Origin: Prorocentrum cordatum
Taxonomy: Eukaryota > Sar > Dinophyceae > Prorocentrales > Prorocentraceae
Length of the DNA: 64,000 nucleotides
NCBI GenBank assembly: GCA_963575745.1
Contig: CAUYUJ010015027.1
Span: forward strand, 497,796-561,795
Direction of reading: 5' to 3'
A program made the position numbers and the translations under genes. Below the pieces are notes generated by a model. It worked only from the letters and a program-made list of their open reading frames with translations. It had not been told where the DNA came from and ran no database searches. The first letter of the stretch is position 1, and the number at the start of each line of letters is the position of its first letter. This document shows, piece after piece, positions 29,641 to 41,000 of the stretch.

Positions 29641-32244
29641 CGCTGAAAACGAATCCATGTTGTTGGTCTTGCACGGCGGGCCCGACGCTGGGAAGAGTTT
29701 CGTCGCCGAGTAGATTCGCAAACAATTCTTCGGGCAGGTGGCGGGCTGGGCGCGCGGCGTAGACTTCAAGGCGGTAGCTCTGCAAGCGACGAACGCCTCA
29801 GCGCTGGGCGGGAACGCAATCCATTGCGTTCGGCATGGACGCGAACGGCGCGAACGGGCAGAACACGAAAGATAATGGTGACGCGGAAACGAAGAAGACA
29901 ACGGAGGAAGAGGCCGCCAAGCAGATGTCGCAGTTGAGGTGGTGAGCCATCAACGAGATGAGCCTGGTGAGCTTGAATTCCCTGGCAGATTTGGATCTGC
30001 ATTTGCGACCGTGCATGTCAGCGGCGAGCGCGGCGGAGGTTGGGGCGAACGGCGTGGGCAGGCCCCCCAGGGGTGCGCGCGCGCTGCCCCGCGGGGGTGT
30101 CTATCAGCTGGAGCCGCCATCTGGAACAGCAAGAAGTGTGTTGCCCACGTCGCACCTTCAGATTGCAAGGGGCCCGCTCCTGGGGCCATGGGGGACACCA
30201 CCGTGGAAGGGGCGGCGCAGGGGATGACGGAGTTGGCAGGGTGCAAGCCGATGGAGGGCCAGGACGATTGGTTCTCGGGCGTGCATGATGAATGGCGACG
30301 AAGGGCGCTGACCGAACGCAAGCACAACTTCTCGCGCTGCGGGCCCACGGGCGCGCCAGGGTCGGGCGCGAATGGCGCGCCGCAGCGCGAGGGCATGCAC
30401 TGCCATGGATACCCAGTGGCAATTTCGAAAAGTAGCGGGCTGGAGCGCAATGAGCACATTAGTAATCGAGAGAAAAGGAACTTCGCGGCGACGCCGCTGG
30501 AGGCTGAGCGACCGAGAGAAGACAGTCGTCAAAGTCGTTGGATTGAATATCAATCAGGATATTCGGTGCCACGTCGGGAAGGAGAGGGCCGCGCAGTGGG
30601 CAGCGGAGCGAGGAGACCAGCTCCTGCGGGTCGCGGCAAGAGATCGCCCGCGTCAAAAGACCGCCCGCGCCGTGGGGGAAGGGGGGTCAGAGGCGGCCGC
30701 GCACGGTGGAGGACAGGATGCGGTGGTCAGGCTACTTCGGCAAGGAGTGCGCAAGTCTGCCGGGGTGGCCACCGCTGGCGGAGGACATGCTTGTCGCACT
30801 TGGAGCCAACCTGACTGGTTGAAGTAACAGCTTATGCGGGGACCCGCAGCAACAATGCATGGATGGGCATTGCGCGAGAACGAGGTCGTGGGAGATGATG
30901 ATGAGGAGCTGTTCTTTCATGAGCCAAGAGTCTGAATGCTAGACTCTCCTGCGCAATGCAGGCGCCTCTTGGGCTGGGAACCAGGGCTGCCTCCAATTTC
31001 CCCCGTCGAAAGGGCGCCAGCGGTATTTGGGCGGCCATCGGAAGCACCCAGCGTTGACCGTCAAGCGCTCAGTTCATGATCGCGCCGTCGCTGGCAGTGA
31101 CGGCGCGCGCCGCGCGGGGGCGGACTGCGGGCGCAATGATAGCGGGCCCGGAGAGGGCGCGGCGTCAGTTGGATGTCCAGCTGCGCGGCTATCACGCGTG
31201 CGCGAATGTGAAAGAGCTCACGTATAGTTTTGCCCTTTTGACAGGGGGCCGCACAGCGAAGGTGAGATGGCGAGGGCGAAGTCCTCCGAGGGGATGAGGA
31301 CTGGGAAGAATGGGGGGCGACGCTGATGCCGCGAGGCGAGCGCGAGTGGCGCCGGCGGAGGCTGCTGGCTGAGGCGTTCAAGAAGCATGAGATCCAGAGG
31401 AAAGACAGGGCAGCGCCACGTTGAACACGCACGGCGGACATGAAAAGCAACGGGGGATAAATGGCGCAAGACTCGCAGCGCATGGGCAACTCAAGCGGAG
31501 GAAGATGAAACGACGAGGCGCGGAAGCAGCCGGGGCGGCGAAGAGGCGGGCGATGGCGAGGGGCCGAAGAGGGCTCGGGCCCTGCATTGCGCGAAGCGCT
31601 GCCAGGTGCGAAGTAGAACGAGAGCGTCGGCGCCGCGCGGCGTTCGAACGGGCAGCGCATGGCGCCGCCAATAGAGATTGCGGCGATGTCGGAAGCGCAG
31701 AAAACGCACGACGCAGCAGGAATAAACATCTGCCGGGAATTCACCGCAGGGCGCGGCGCGGCCACGCGCGAGACAATGAATCGCAACCGAAAAACAAGGG
31801 AGCAAAGCCGCTGATTTGCCGCGCGCTCGGTTGCGAGAAAACCCCAGGGACGCGACGCATGCGAAGCCGGGGCACGTGGAGGAGAATCGGAGAAAGAGAT
31901 GCACCATAGTGGTTTGCGGAGAGTGCCACAAGCGGACCGCAACCGCGAAGGGAGTGGCCGACGCGGCAAAACGGTCGAAGCGACAGTTGACGCGCGTTGC
32001 GCGCGAGAAGGAGTTCCCGCGGCATGGCCGCATAAGCGACAGTTTGGTGAGTCATCAGTTTTCGAGGAACAGCAGAGTTCAACGCTTGGATTGCAAAGCC
32101 CTCGGGCTCACAGCGCGAAGGTGGCAAGCGTACGAGTGCATCGGCACTTGCAAGAGAAAGCTCCCGAAATGTCAAATCATCGTTGGACCGAATCCCGCGC
32201 GTCCCCACCAGAACGGCGCCCTGAAGTGCAAGTCGTGCGCTTGA
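29640..32244 (+). pseudogene. Decayed Pif1-like DNA helicase
   Basis: Successive helicase motifs are readable but broken across frames. Walker A is LHGGPDAGKSF (29675-29698 for GGPDAGKS), with a TAG shortly after at 29711. Next comes FKAVALQATNASALGGNAIH, matching the Pif1 motif before the Walker B box. The Walker B region reads AINEMSLVSLNSLADLDLHL after a TGA at 29943, with Asn where Asp is expected. Motif III is GVYQLEPPSGT (about 30093). A segment GMTELAGCKPMEGQDDWFSG then LTERKHNF follows, and near 30530-30650 GLNINQDIRCHVGKERAAQW. Downstream, KRCTIVVCGECHK and YECIGTCKRKLPKC (31890-32244) form the Cys-pair fingers I associate with dinoflagellate Pif1 relatives. Pif1 helicases unwind DNA 5'-3'. 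This copy cannot make a protein. Confidence 0.7.
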
Positions 32245-32829
32245 GACCCGCTGAAGCGTTCGTGGCAGCGCGCGAATGCTCGGGGCGTCGGGGAGGCGTG
32301 GAGGTGGAGGAGGTGGAGGAGGAGGGGGAGGAAGATGAAGATCACGATGGGGGAGGAAAGACCAGGATCTGGTTCGGGGGCCTTTTCCCAGGCCTCTGGC
32401 GACCGCTTGGGGCGATTCCCACACCCCTGGAATATGTTCTTTCACCCTGGATCTGGAGACCCTGGGCGGGCTCGCGGACCGTGACATCTTTCATGGCCTT
32501 CGATCCATCCTGGCATGGTTTCGGGCCAGAGTCTCAGGGATGCTTCGTGGGGCGTCTGTGGAATTCTTCCGGTGGGCTGAGGCGGGGGCAGTGACAGAGT
32601 CCTGGGGGATGTTTCTTGGATCATTGTATTTTCCGCGGCTGACATTGTCACTATTCGCCGTGAGTGCATGGGGAAACAGGCGCAGGCGAAAACCAACGTT
32701 CACAGACGGCGGGCGTTTGTCGAAACACCAGAGGCATGATTATCGAAGACGCCTACGGCGAATCACCGCCGCCCCCTGCCTTTTTGGAAGCGCCTATGTG
32801 GCCGAACGTTGAGGCCAGACCTGCCAAGC
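32245..32829. other. No recognisable gene
   Basis: A short GGAGGTGGAGGAGG run at 32298-32325. No motif or repeat family seen otherwise. Confidence 0.45.
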
Positions 32830-34045
32830 TATCGGACCACGTGTTCCCCGAATCGGTATTGGAAAGCCTTCGGGGAACACGTGGGCATCTTGAAGGTCAT
32901 CTTGGCCGTCTTGGAGGCCTCTTGGGCAAGCTTTGGGCGATCTTTGGGGCTTTTTGGGCCGTCTCGGGCCAGCTTCGAGCCAACTTCGGCCATCTTGGTG
33001 GGTTCCTGGCACGTCTGAAGCCGTCGGAAGCCGTTTGGGGGGCCTCTATGGGCCGACTTGGGGCCCGCTTGGAATGCTCCAGGGCCGTCTTGGAGGCCAT
33101 CTTGGGCGTCTTGGAGGCCATCTTGGGCGTGTTGGAGGCCTCTTGGGCCCTCTTGGGGCCCTCTAGGGGCCATCTTGGAGGCCACTTGGGCCATCATGGG
33201 GCTCTCTTGGGGGCCTCTTGGGCGATCTTGGGGGCTTCTTGGGCCGTCTTGAGCCGTCGGAGAGCCGAAAAGGCGCAAATGCCAAAATCCTTCAAAAACC
33301 AAGGGAAAATCAATGATTTTGGCCTCTTCGGACTCTCCTGGAGGACCTCTTGGAGGCCTCTTGGGCCGTCTGGGAGGCCTCTGGGGGGCCTCTTGGGCCG
33401 TCTTGGGCCGTCTTGGACTCTCTTGGGCCGTTTTGGAGGCCGTCTTGGACCATCTCGGGCGGACTTGGAGGCCATCTTGGGCCATCTTCGCGATCAGGAA
33501 GGCCGTTTTTTTTTTTGCCCGATTTTTGGGCATTGACAGACGGATTTTCGGCAATTTACGCGTGGCCGGCGGGACGGGCCGAAGCCCACTGGGGAGTTCT
33601 TTTAGAAAAAGAACCAAAACCAAAACCTGAAACATCCAGCACGCCGTGCACCCCTGCAAGCAGGGGGCGGCGGATCGAGTGGCCTTCGGCCCATCCCGCC
33701 ACCGCGCCTGGCTTGTGGGTATGAGGCAGCTCGGATGGCTAATGGGGTCTCGTGTAAGGGTTTTCGGGGCCGTATTGGATGCAGTTGTGGGGCCTCTTGG
33801 GGCCTCCTGGGGGGCTTTGGGGTTATTTTGGAGACCCTCTTGGGGGGCTCTTTGGGCCTCTCGGGTGTTTTTCGGGGCAACATGGAGGTGGTTTGGTGCC
33901 GAAGGCTCGAAATTTGAGTTTGGGTTTCCCTTCTGGGCCCCCTCTTGGGGCCGCCCTGGGGCTTTACTGGGCCACGTTGGGTGTTTGTTTGGCCATTTGG
34001 GGGCTCTCTTCGGCCGTGTTGGAACCCTTTTGTTTTTTGTGTCGT
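32830..34045. repeat. Degenerate CTTGG repeat array, copy 2
   Basis: TCTTGGAGGCCATCTTGGGC and related words repeat with 9-21 base spacing, all in one orientation. The internal line CAAAAACCAAGGGAAAATCA (33293) and leader GTGGCCTTCGGCCCATCC (33679) match array copy 1. A sub-array follows the leader, exactly as at the start of the window. Confidence 0.75.
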
Positions 34046-34083
34046 CTTGGGTGTAGTGAAAGAGCAACAAGCGAATCTGCAGC

Positions 34084-34286
34084 ACACACACACACACACA
34101 CACACGCACGCACACGCACACACACACACACACACACACACGCACGCACACGCACACGCACACGCACACGCACACGCACACACACACACACACACCCACA
34201 CCCACACCCACACCCACACCCACACCCACACCCACACCCACACCCACACCCACACCCACACCCACCATACACACACATACACACAC

Positions 34287-34363
<77 letters not shown>

Positions 34364-34621
34364 TACACACACATACACACACATACACACACATACACAT
34401 ACACACACACATACACACATACACACATACACACACATACACACACATACACACACATACACACACATACACACACATACACACACATATACACACATAC
34501 ACACACATACACACATACACACATACACACACATACACACACATACACACATACACACATACACGCATACACACATACACACACACATACACACACACAC
34601 ACACACACACGCGCGCGCGCG

Positions 34622-34682
<61 letters not shown>
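34084..34682. repeat. Compound CA / CCCACA / ACATAC / TA / TG microsatellite
   Basis: (CA)n with CG interruptions (34084-34190), (CCCACA)n (34190-34265), (ACATAC)n variants (34265-34575), CGCGCGCG (34611-34620), then (CA)7-8, (TA)about 15, (TG)7-8. The last three blocks (34622-34682) form a perfect palindrome of about 60 bases. Cys/Val or His/Thr open frames are artefacts. Confidence 0.95.
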
Positions 34683-34699
34683 TTCCCCGAGGGAACGGG

Positions 34700-34875
34700 A
34701 CGATTGTTATTTCTTGGGACCCTCTTGGGAGGCATCTTGGAGGCGTTTGGGGGCGCTTTGGAGACATCTTGGGCCGTTTGGAGGCCATCGTGGGCGTTTT
34801 GGAACAATCTTTCGGCGATGGGGCCGTCTTGGATCGTATTGGGGGCCTCTTCTGAGGCCTCAGGGGCTGTTTTGG
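34700..34875. repeat. Degenerate CTTGG repeat array, copy 3
   Basis: GGACCCTCTTGGGAGGCATC followed by GCCGTTTGGAGGCCATCG and similar words. Same family and strand as the arrays at 1 and 32830. Confidence 0.65.
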
Positions 34876-35337
34876 AGCTCCAAAGGGAGCGCGGGGAGGG
34901 CCAGACGCCAGGGGGGGTCAAGTTTCCGGTTTGGGGTCCCGGGGGGGGGGGACCACGGGGGGTAATAAGATCCAGAAGGGGAAAAACACAAAGACACAAT
35001 TAATCATCGAATCCCCAGTGAACGATAGGAAAATGTGGGACAAGGGGGGGTAGAAGAAAACCCGGAAATATCATAAATAACTCTCAGGATTTGTGGTTAT
35101 TCATTTGTGTGTGTGTGTCTTTGGCCCCCCTCAAATAATCGCACACGCCTAGAGACCCACAAGGGGTCGGCGGATTCTCCATGGTTTTCCAGCTTCGGGG
35201 TGCTCTCCATCTTCTGCGCCTCGCCGAGAGCTTTCGGGGTGTCGGAATCGTCCCGAACAACCGCCAGGGGCCTGACGAGTTATGGCCCGAAAACCAGAGC
35301 GCGGAAGGTCAAGGGCAAAGCTAGGGAGGGATGGGTT
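34876..35337. other. No recognisable gene
   Basis: G-rich at first, then mixed. CACACGCC..GGTCGGCGGATT (35143-35175) also occurs at about 808 and 10880, hinting at another small dispersed repeat. Confidence 0.4.
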
Positions 35338-35477
35338 CTGCGGGGAACTCATCGACCCCCAATCGCCCATTCATCGTCGATAGGGGCCCGATAGCCCACC
35401 CCGCCCAGGAATGTGCGGATTCGATGTTTCTCTCCCTGAGCCAGTCCCCACTAACGTTCCCCCCAGCCTCGCGAGGC
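35338..35477. mobile_element. TIR element E, copy 2 (left end lost)
   Basis: GGAACTCATCGACCCCCAATCGCCCA matches the interior of the 7004 and 45114 copies. The right end CCCTGAGCCAGTCCCCAC and CGTTCCCCCCAG corresponds to their right TIR, but the left TIR is not convincing here. Confidence 0.5.
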
Positions 35478-36140
35478 CAGGCAGAGGCCCACACCCAGAC
35501 CTCAACGCCGTGCTCTTTTTCAGTCACGGCGCTATTACGGTTCCGGCCATGGGCGGGGGGGGGTCCTGACCCAGGCGACCATCGAAGACCAGCACAGGAG
35601 GAGAAAAAGTTCTCAAGCATGGGATCGGGAGGTCCAGGGGCCCATGTCACAAAAAAACACGTCCGATGTCTCATTGCCCAGGCAGGGAGCCACGGGGGTG
35701 GCATTCGGCTGCAGGCATTCAGCTTCGAGGGGTAGTCGGGATGGGGGTCCGCGCTCGGTATTGTCCTCACTTGCGTTGATGAGGTGTCAAGGCGAACCCT
35801 CCACTTGTGCCACCTCCACGGTTTCCTCCTCGTCCACGTCTTCCCGTCCCATTATCCCATCGTCTCTGCATGTGTTCTCTCATCGTTTCTCCCTCCACCT
35901 CGCCCCTCTCCCTCTTCATCTGGGTCCTCCTAGGAGGGTGCTGGGCTGGCGAGGAGGAAGAGCAGAAGCAGGAGGGAGCAGGACCCCCGAAAATCCCCCA
36001 TAACCTCAAAGAGCCCCCCCATAGCACCGCCTGAGCCCGCCAGAAGACTTCCTCTTCATCTCAATCCTCCTTCCAAACCTCCTCCTCCTCCTCCTCCTCC
36101 TCCTCCTCTTCCTCTTCCTCCTCCTATTCACCGGCATCAC
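35478..36140. other. No recognisable gene; TCC-rich from 35800
   Basis: 35478-35800 has no recognisable feature. 35800-35930 is C+T-rich, and 36078-36125 is a (TCC)n microsatellite. Confidence 0.5.
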
Positions 36141-36539
36141 CATCACACAATCTTCATCCCTAAACATTTTCCTCCTCCAGCAGACGGGGGGCAGGGAGAG
36201 AGACGACGACGTCGATGACGACTTCGGCGCCGACGCCGACCCCTAGACCTGTCCCAGGACACGTTCTGACCAGAATTTCGAGGTGGATCCAGCCGTGGCC
36301 ACGAGAAGCCGCCCAGGGGGCCAAAAAAGCCCGGCGACATCGATCATCGACAAGTTTGACCATTGCACATCGAGCCTCGAACGCCATCGCAGCGACGACA
36401 ATGAACGACGCCGACGACCGCGGGAGAAGCACGACGACGCCAACGACACCGACAGTCGGCAGCCGACGGCGACGCCGACGCTGACGCCGCCGCCGCCGAC
36501 GCCACGGCGGCCGCCGCCCCTGACGACGACGACGACGAA

Positions 36540-36588
<49 letters not shown>

Positions 36589-36589
36589 A

Positions 36590-36620
<31 letters not shown>

Positions 36621-36632
36621 AACGACGACGAG

Positions 36633-36668
<36 letters not shown>

Positions 36669-36670
36669 GC

Positions 36671-36713
<43 letters not shown>

Positions 36714-36800
36714 GCGGCGGCGGTGGGAGGAGAGCGCTGATCGGGCGGTGGCGCTCTTCCCGCTGCCGCTGGCGGTGGTCCTGGCGCATCTGCTGGCCGC
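36141..36800. repeat. (ACG)n / (GGC)n triplet tract within GC-rich sequence
   Basis: ACGACGACGACG runs occupy 36520-36655 with AAACG interruptions, passing into GGCGGCGG and GGCGAAAGC repeats to 36722. The flanks are GC-rich and give Arg/Thr/Asp frames. No gene is called. Confidence 0.75.
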
Positions 36801-36904
36801 GTGAGTGGCGGCGGGGCGCGGCGGCCTTTCTGCCCGCTCGTGCAGAATCACCAGCACGGAATTCACCGCGAATCCGAATCTTTGTGTCCCTTCCTCGTCT
36901 TCCG

Positions 36905-36965
36905 CCCCCGCTTCCTCCTCCTCCTTCTCCTCCTCCTCCTCCTCCTCATCCTCCTCCTCCTCCAG
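36905..36965. repeat. (TCC)n microsatellite
   Basis: CTCCTCCTCCTCCTC steps, about 180 bases upstream of the LINE B endonuclease start. Confidence 0.8.
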
Positions 36966-37144
36966 CCCCCTCTGCCCGAGGTCGGTGTTTCAGGGGCGGC
37001 CGCGCCGAGGATGCGCATTCATACCCCGCGTCAGGAATGGCGCGCCCTCCTTGTGCAATGTTGCGGCGGCGGCCCTCGCTCCTGGCGCTGTCGCGGCTAC
37101 TGATGCTCTGGAGTTTCTGGCCACGGCTGGTTGCAATTTCAGAG

Positions 37145-38274
37145 ATGAAGTTCATCCAGTGGAACGCTCAGAACGCCAGCTCGGAAGAGAGGCTCGCGGA
37201 TATCTCTGCTGAATTTCGCTATGTTGATGTGATTCGTCTGAGCTGTACGGGCGAGCGCAGAGGACATGTTGACACCATTCGGACGACGCTGCCCTACCAC
37301 ACGGCTCTTCGGTCAGGCTGGAGTCCCCCAGCCCCCACGTGAACAAGAGTTGTGGCTGTACTATTCTCCTTCGCAGACGCGTGTTTCGATCTCCGCACTT
37401 GGCGGACACCCCTCCTGTGCCAGAGCTGCTGAGAGGTCGGGTCGCCCTCACACGCCTGCGGAGCGGACGTTTCGACATCTTGGTACCGGCGGTGTATTTC
37501 CCGCCGAGGCCGTCGGCTCGTCGCTCGGCTCGAGAGTCTGCGCCCGCTGGCACCCAGCACCTAGCATACAGGCGCACGGTCGATGCGCTCTGCGACTGGA
37601 TCGAGAAGACGCTGACGTGGGCGCGAGGGCGGTCTGCACTGTTCTTCGGTTTCGACCTCAACGATGGGCTCGGCATACGCCAGTGCGGGAAGCAGATCTA
37701 CGAGCAGGTGACCTCGTCGGCGTTGGGCCCGCACGGTCGCCAACTACAACACTATGCTGGCGACAAAATGCTGGAGCTGATGGAGAGGCTCGCCTTGCGG
37801 AGTGTGACCAGCGACTTCGACGTGGGGCCCACCTACCACGGTGCGCGGAGCGCCTCATTCATCGACCGCGTCGCGGCCTTCGCCTGGCAGACGCCGTCCG
37901 TTGAGCGAGTGATTCCGCTCAAGAGCGCGAACTTGAGACAGAAGCTCTTCCCTCGACCTGGTCTGCAGGATCACGTGCCGATTCTGACGAAGGTCATCTA
38001 CACGCTGCAGGCGCCACCACCTCGCAAGAAGACGGTCTGGGACTTCCATCGGCTAGGGCAGGCGCTGCAGCACGGCGCGGGCGTCGCGGCGTTCGCTCGC
38101 GACCTGGAGGACGAGTTCTCGCGACACGCCGAGTACTTCCACGCGCTCTACGACGCGAAGGCCCCCGACGAGGCTTGGGATCGCTGGATCGGTCAGGTTT
38201 CAGAAGTCGCTGCGAAGCACTTCGCAGGCCGCGCTCCCATGGCCCCTCGGGTGCAGCGACTGCGCGAGGAATGA
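37145..38274 (+). pseudogene. LINE B endonuclease (EEP) domain
   Basis: The ATG at 37145 opens KFIQWNAQNASSEERLAD, which supplies the first catalytic Asn of the AP-endonuclease-like fold. A frameshift near 37335 is needed to continue. The second frame holds ALFFGFDLNDG (the GDxN position, Phe replacing nothing critical: Asp and Asn retained), GPTYHGARSASFIDRV (S-x2-D region) and LQDHVPIL (D-H-x-P). Apart from the frameshift, the catalytic set looks complete. An in-frame TGA (38272-38274) separates it from the RT part. Confidence 0.7.
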
Positions 38275-40643
38275 CTCCAACTGCTTGCAGACCGCCGGGT
38301 TGTTCGTGAAGCTGGTGGCGACTCCGAGGAGCTGGCATTCGGTCTCGCGCGTGCGTCCCGTCGTCTGCGGGCGCATCGTCGTGCTCGCCTTGACAGCGAG
38401 GTGCAGCTGCTCGCCGACGACATGCACGAGGCTTGGCAGCAGCGGCGGTTCACTGAGGTGTGGCGCCGCAGCCACCAGCTTGCTGCTCAGTGTCGTGGCC
38501 CCCGCAGGCGGCGCTACAACGTCGGGGGCAGCTTCTTGCCGCGGCGTGCCGAGATCGTGGGCTACTTCGCGCAGGCTGGCGCCGCTGGAGGCTTGGAGGC
38601 GGTCCCGATCGACTCCGAGACGTGCCGCCAGCAGTGCTTGGATGAGCTCCCACGGGCTCCGATGTTTGCGCGCGACCACCTGGACTTGGCGCGCGAGGAC
38701 TTCGAGAAGCTGCTGGACGTGATCTCGAAGTCGGCACGTCGCAGGGCTGCCCCCCCTCACAGTGTGCCGATGGAAGTTCTATGGCTGGCTCTCGAACCCT
38801 GGAGGCGATATGATGGCAAGGCTCGACGCAAACGACCACGGCGACCCGAGGGCGCCGAGGAGGATGATGAACCTACTCGCAGGCCGCGCTCAGAGCTACG
38901 ATCCCGACATCGGCTTGCAGGTGATCGTCGCGGTCTTGGCACCGATGGTGAGGAGATCGACGCGCCCATCACCGAGCGCGCTCTGAAGATCATCCTCGCG
39001 CACGTGAGGCGGGCCAAGCGGGCGCCGCTGACCTGGCGCCACTCGGCCACCACCGGCTTAGACAAGCACGACGGGAAGACCGAGTTCAGCTCTCAGCGTT
39101 TCATCCACGGTCTCTGCAGGTTTGGCACTGCCTGGCACAAGGCCCAGCTTCAGCGGCCCCCGCCCGATGCGCCTCCACCACGTGAGCACGGCTACCCGCG
39201 TGGCCGCAATCGGGACGGTGCGCTCCTCTGCCAGGAGGGACTTCTCGGTCGCCTTCGCAGACTTGGCATGTCGACGCTCACTACGAAGGAGGACATGAGC
39301 AACGCCTTCGGCTCCACCAGCCGCGCAGCGCTCCGTCAGACTGTCGAGGTGGCGGTTCGCCCCTACGAGCAGGCCTACTTCCACCACCCTCGGAGCGGAT
39401 GGCGATCATGATCTCCACAACCGCTGCGGCGCTTTCATGGGCGACACGCCCGCAGCGCTCTTCTTCGCCAGGACCTTCCGCGAGCCTATCGCTGACTGGT
39501 TGCGACGCCTGCGGGCTGCCAGCTGGGCCACCTACGAGATGCCCGCACATCCGACCACGTATGAGGAGTGGAAGCGGCATCCTCTTCTTCCTCCTGCTCC
39601 TCGGGCTGATGTCGACACGACGATCTGGCCTAGTGAGGCCCTCTGCGCTGCGTGGTGCCCGATGCTCGACGCTGCGGCCCCGCTTGGCACGAGGATCTAC
39701 GCCGGTGACACGAACCACGCGAGCGCGGTCGTCTCCGCGAGGAACGCGGGCTTCGTTTCAAGACGCTCTCACTTCGAGCTGCGCCGCTCGCTGGATCCCT
39801 ACGGCTACACGCACAACCCGACCAAGAGCTCCGTCTCGCCCTGCTTCGTGGGCCCTGGCGCTCAGCATGAGGCGCGCCAGCTCTTCGGCGGCTCGGAGGC
39901 CATCGCGGGCGCCGTGCAGTGCGACAATATGGCCCTCGGCATCCAGACTTCCATCGCGGGCAGTGCGAAGACGGAGCTTCGGCGACGATTGCAAGCTGCC
40001 CGTGTGGGGATACTATAGCATGGGGCGCTTCTGGTCGAGGAACCGCGTCTGGCGCCTGACGCAGATCGCGTTCGGCTCGGTCGTTCAGGAGGCGGCGCTC
40101 AGCGGGATGAACGTCCTCGCGCTCAGCGCGGCGCAGCACCTGCAGCTCGACAGAGTTCGTTCCAGCTTGGGTCGACGCTTGCTGTCGGGCGCTGCGTGTC
40201 AGAAGCTCCCCATCGTCGACAGCGACGGCAACCCGCAGTTCGACGCAGCTGGGAAGCCCCTACTGAAGTACAAAGCCATGACGGACGAGGCAGTGCTGAG
40301 GATTCGCCAATGCCAGCGGTGGCTACGACGACCTGAGCAGCGCCCACAGGAGCTGGCGGTTGTCTTCGGGGAGTTGCCGCTCGAACGGACACCTACGCTT
40401 GGTTCGGATGGATCCGTCTCGGTCGAGGCCAACCCGCGCGCGCTGCGGTTCGTCGCGGGCGTGGGGGCGCTGCTGGAGGCCGCCGAGGCGGCGGAGCTTC
40501 GCGGGGATCTGCGGACGCATGGTGGCTCGCTGAACGTCTTCGCGCTGTTCTCCTGCGAGGACCTGCGCGACGGCCACCTGGCGCTGGACCCTTGCCTGCT
40601 GCGCGCTCAGGCGCGCACGGTGGCGATCCCGCCGCCTGGTTAG
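38275..40643 (+). pseudogene. LINE B reverse transcriptase
   Basis: After the TGA the same frame runs to 39411 and includes APLTWRHSATTGLDKHDGK and the motif A region TTKEDMSNAFGSTSRAALR (Asp present). A frameshift near 39405 leads to GAFMGDTPAALFFARTF (motif B region) and RIYAGDTNHASAV, where motif C should read A-D-D but has Gly for the first Asp. HNPTKSSVSPCF follows. A second frameshift near 39985 leads to the thumb-like AALSGMNVLALSAAQHLQLD and RRLLSGAACQKL. The frame ends at a TAG (40641-40643). The motif C change and frame breaks make it inactive. Confidence 0.7.
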
Positions 40644-41000
40644 AGCCCGCCCGCTGCCGATGTGGTGGGGCCCCAGCCGCCGACGGCGGTCTGGCGCTGC
40701 GAGCTGCTGAACGCCGAGGGCGTCATATGTGGGCGCGAGTTCGCCACTCGGCGAGCGCTGACCGCTCGCCAGAAGTCTCTGAAAAATGCACGCCGTGGAT
40801 GTCGGTCCGTCCTTCACTCCATCGTTGTTACCAACCAGTGTTTGTTCTGCTCCAGCGCCTTCAGGGCGCGCCGGATTGCCCAGGAGCGTGCAGTCACAGC
40901 CTGTTTGAATCGCCGATGCCCGTTTCAGCGGTCGCCCTACTTCCACCAGGTTGAGGAGCCCCAGTCCCTGATGTGCCCCCTAGCCTCCATCACGGTCTAG
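40644..41000 (+). pseudogene. LINE B zinc-finger region
   Basis: In frame with the RT thumb, after the TAG. CELLNAEGVICGREFATRRA and then VTNQCLFCSSAFRARRIAQE show two finger-like Cys pairs (C...C-x2-F and C-x2-C...). Such fingers follow the RT domain in dinoflagellate LINE polyproteins and may bind the element RNA. The ordinary His ligands are partly missing (ALTARQ where ALxxHQ is expected). Confidence 0.5.

Noticed and set aside
32829-34999. Cys/Val-rich and His/Thr-rich long frames
   Set aside because: They translate CA/TG and CTTGG repeats.
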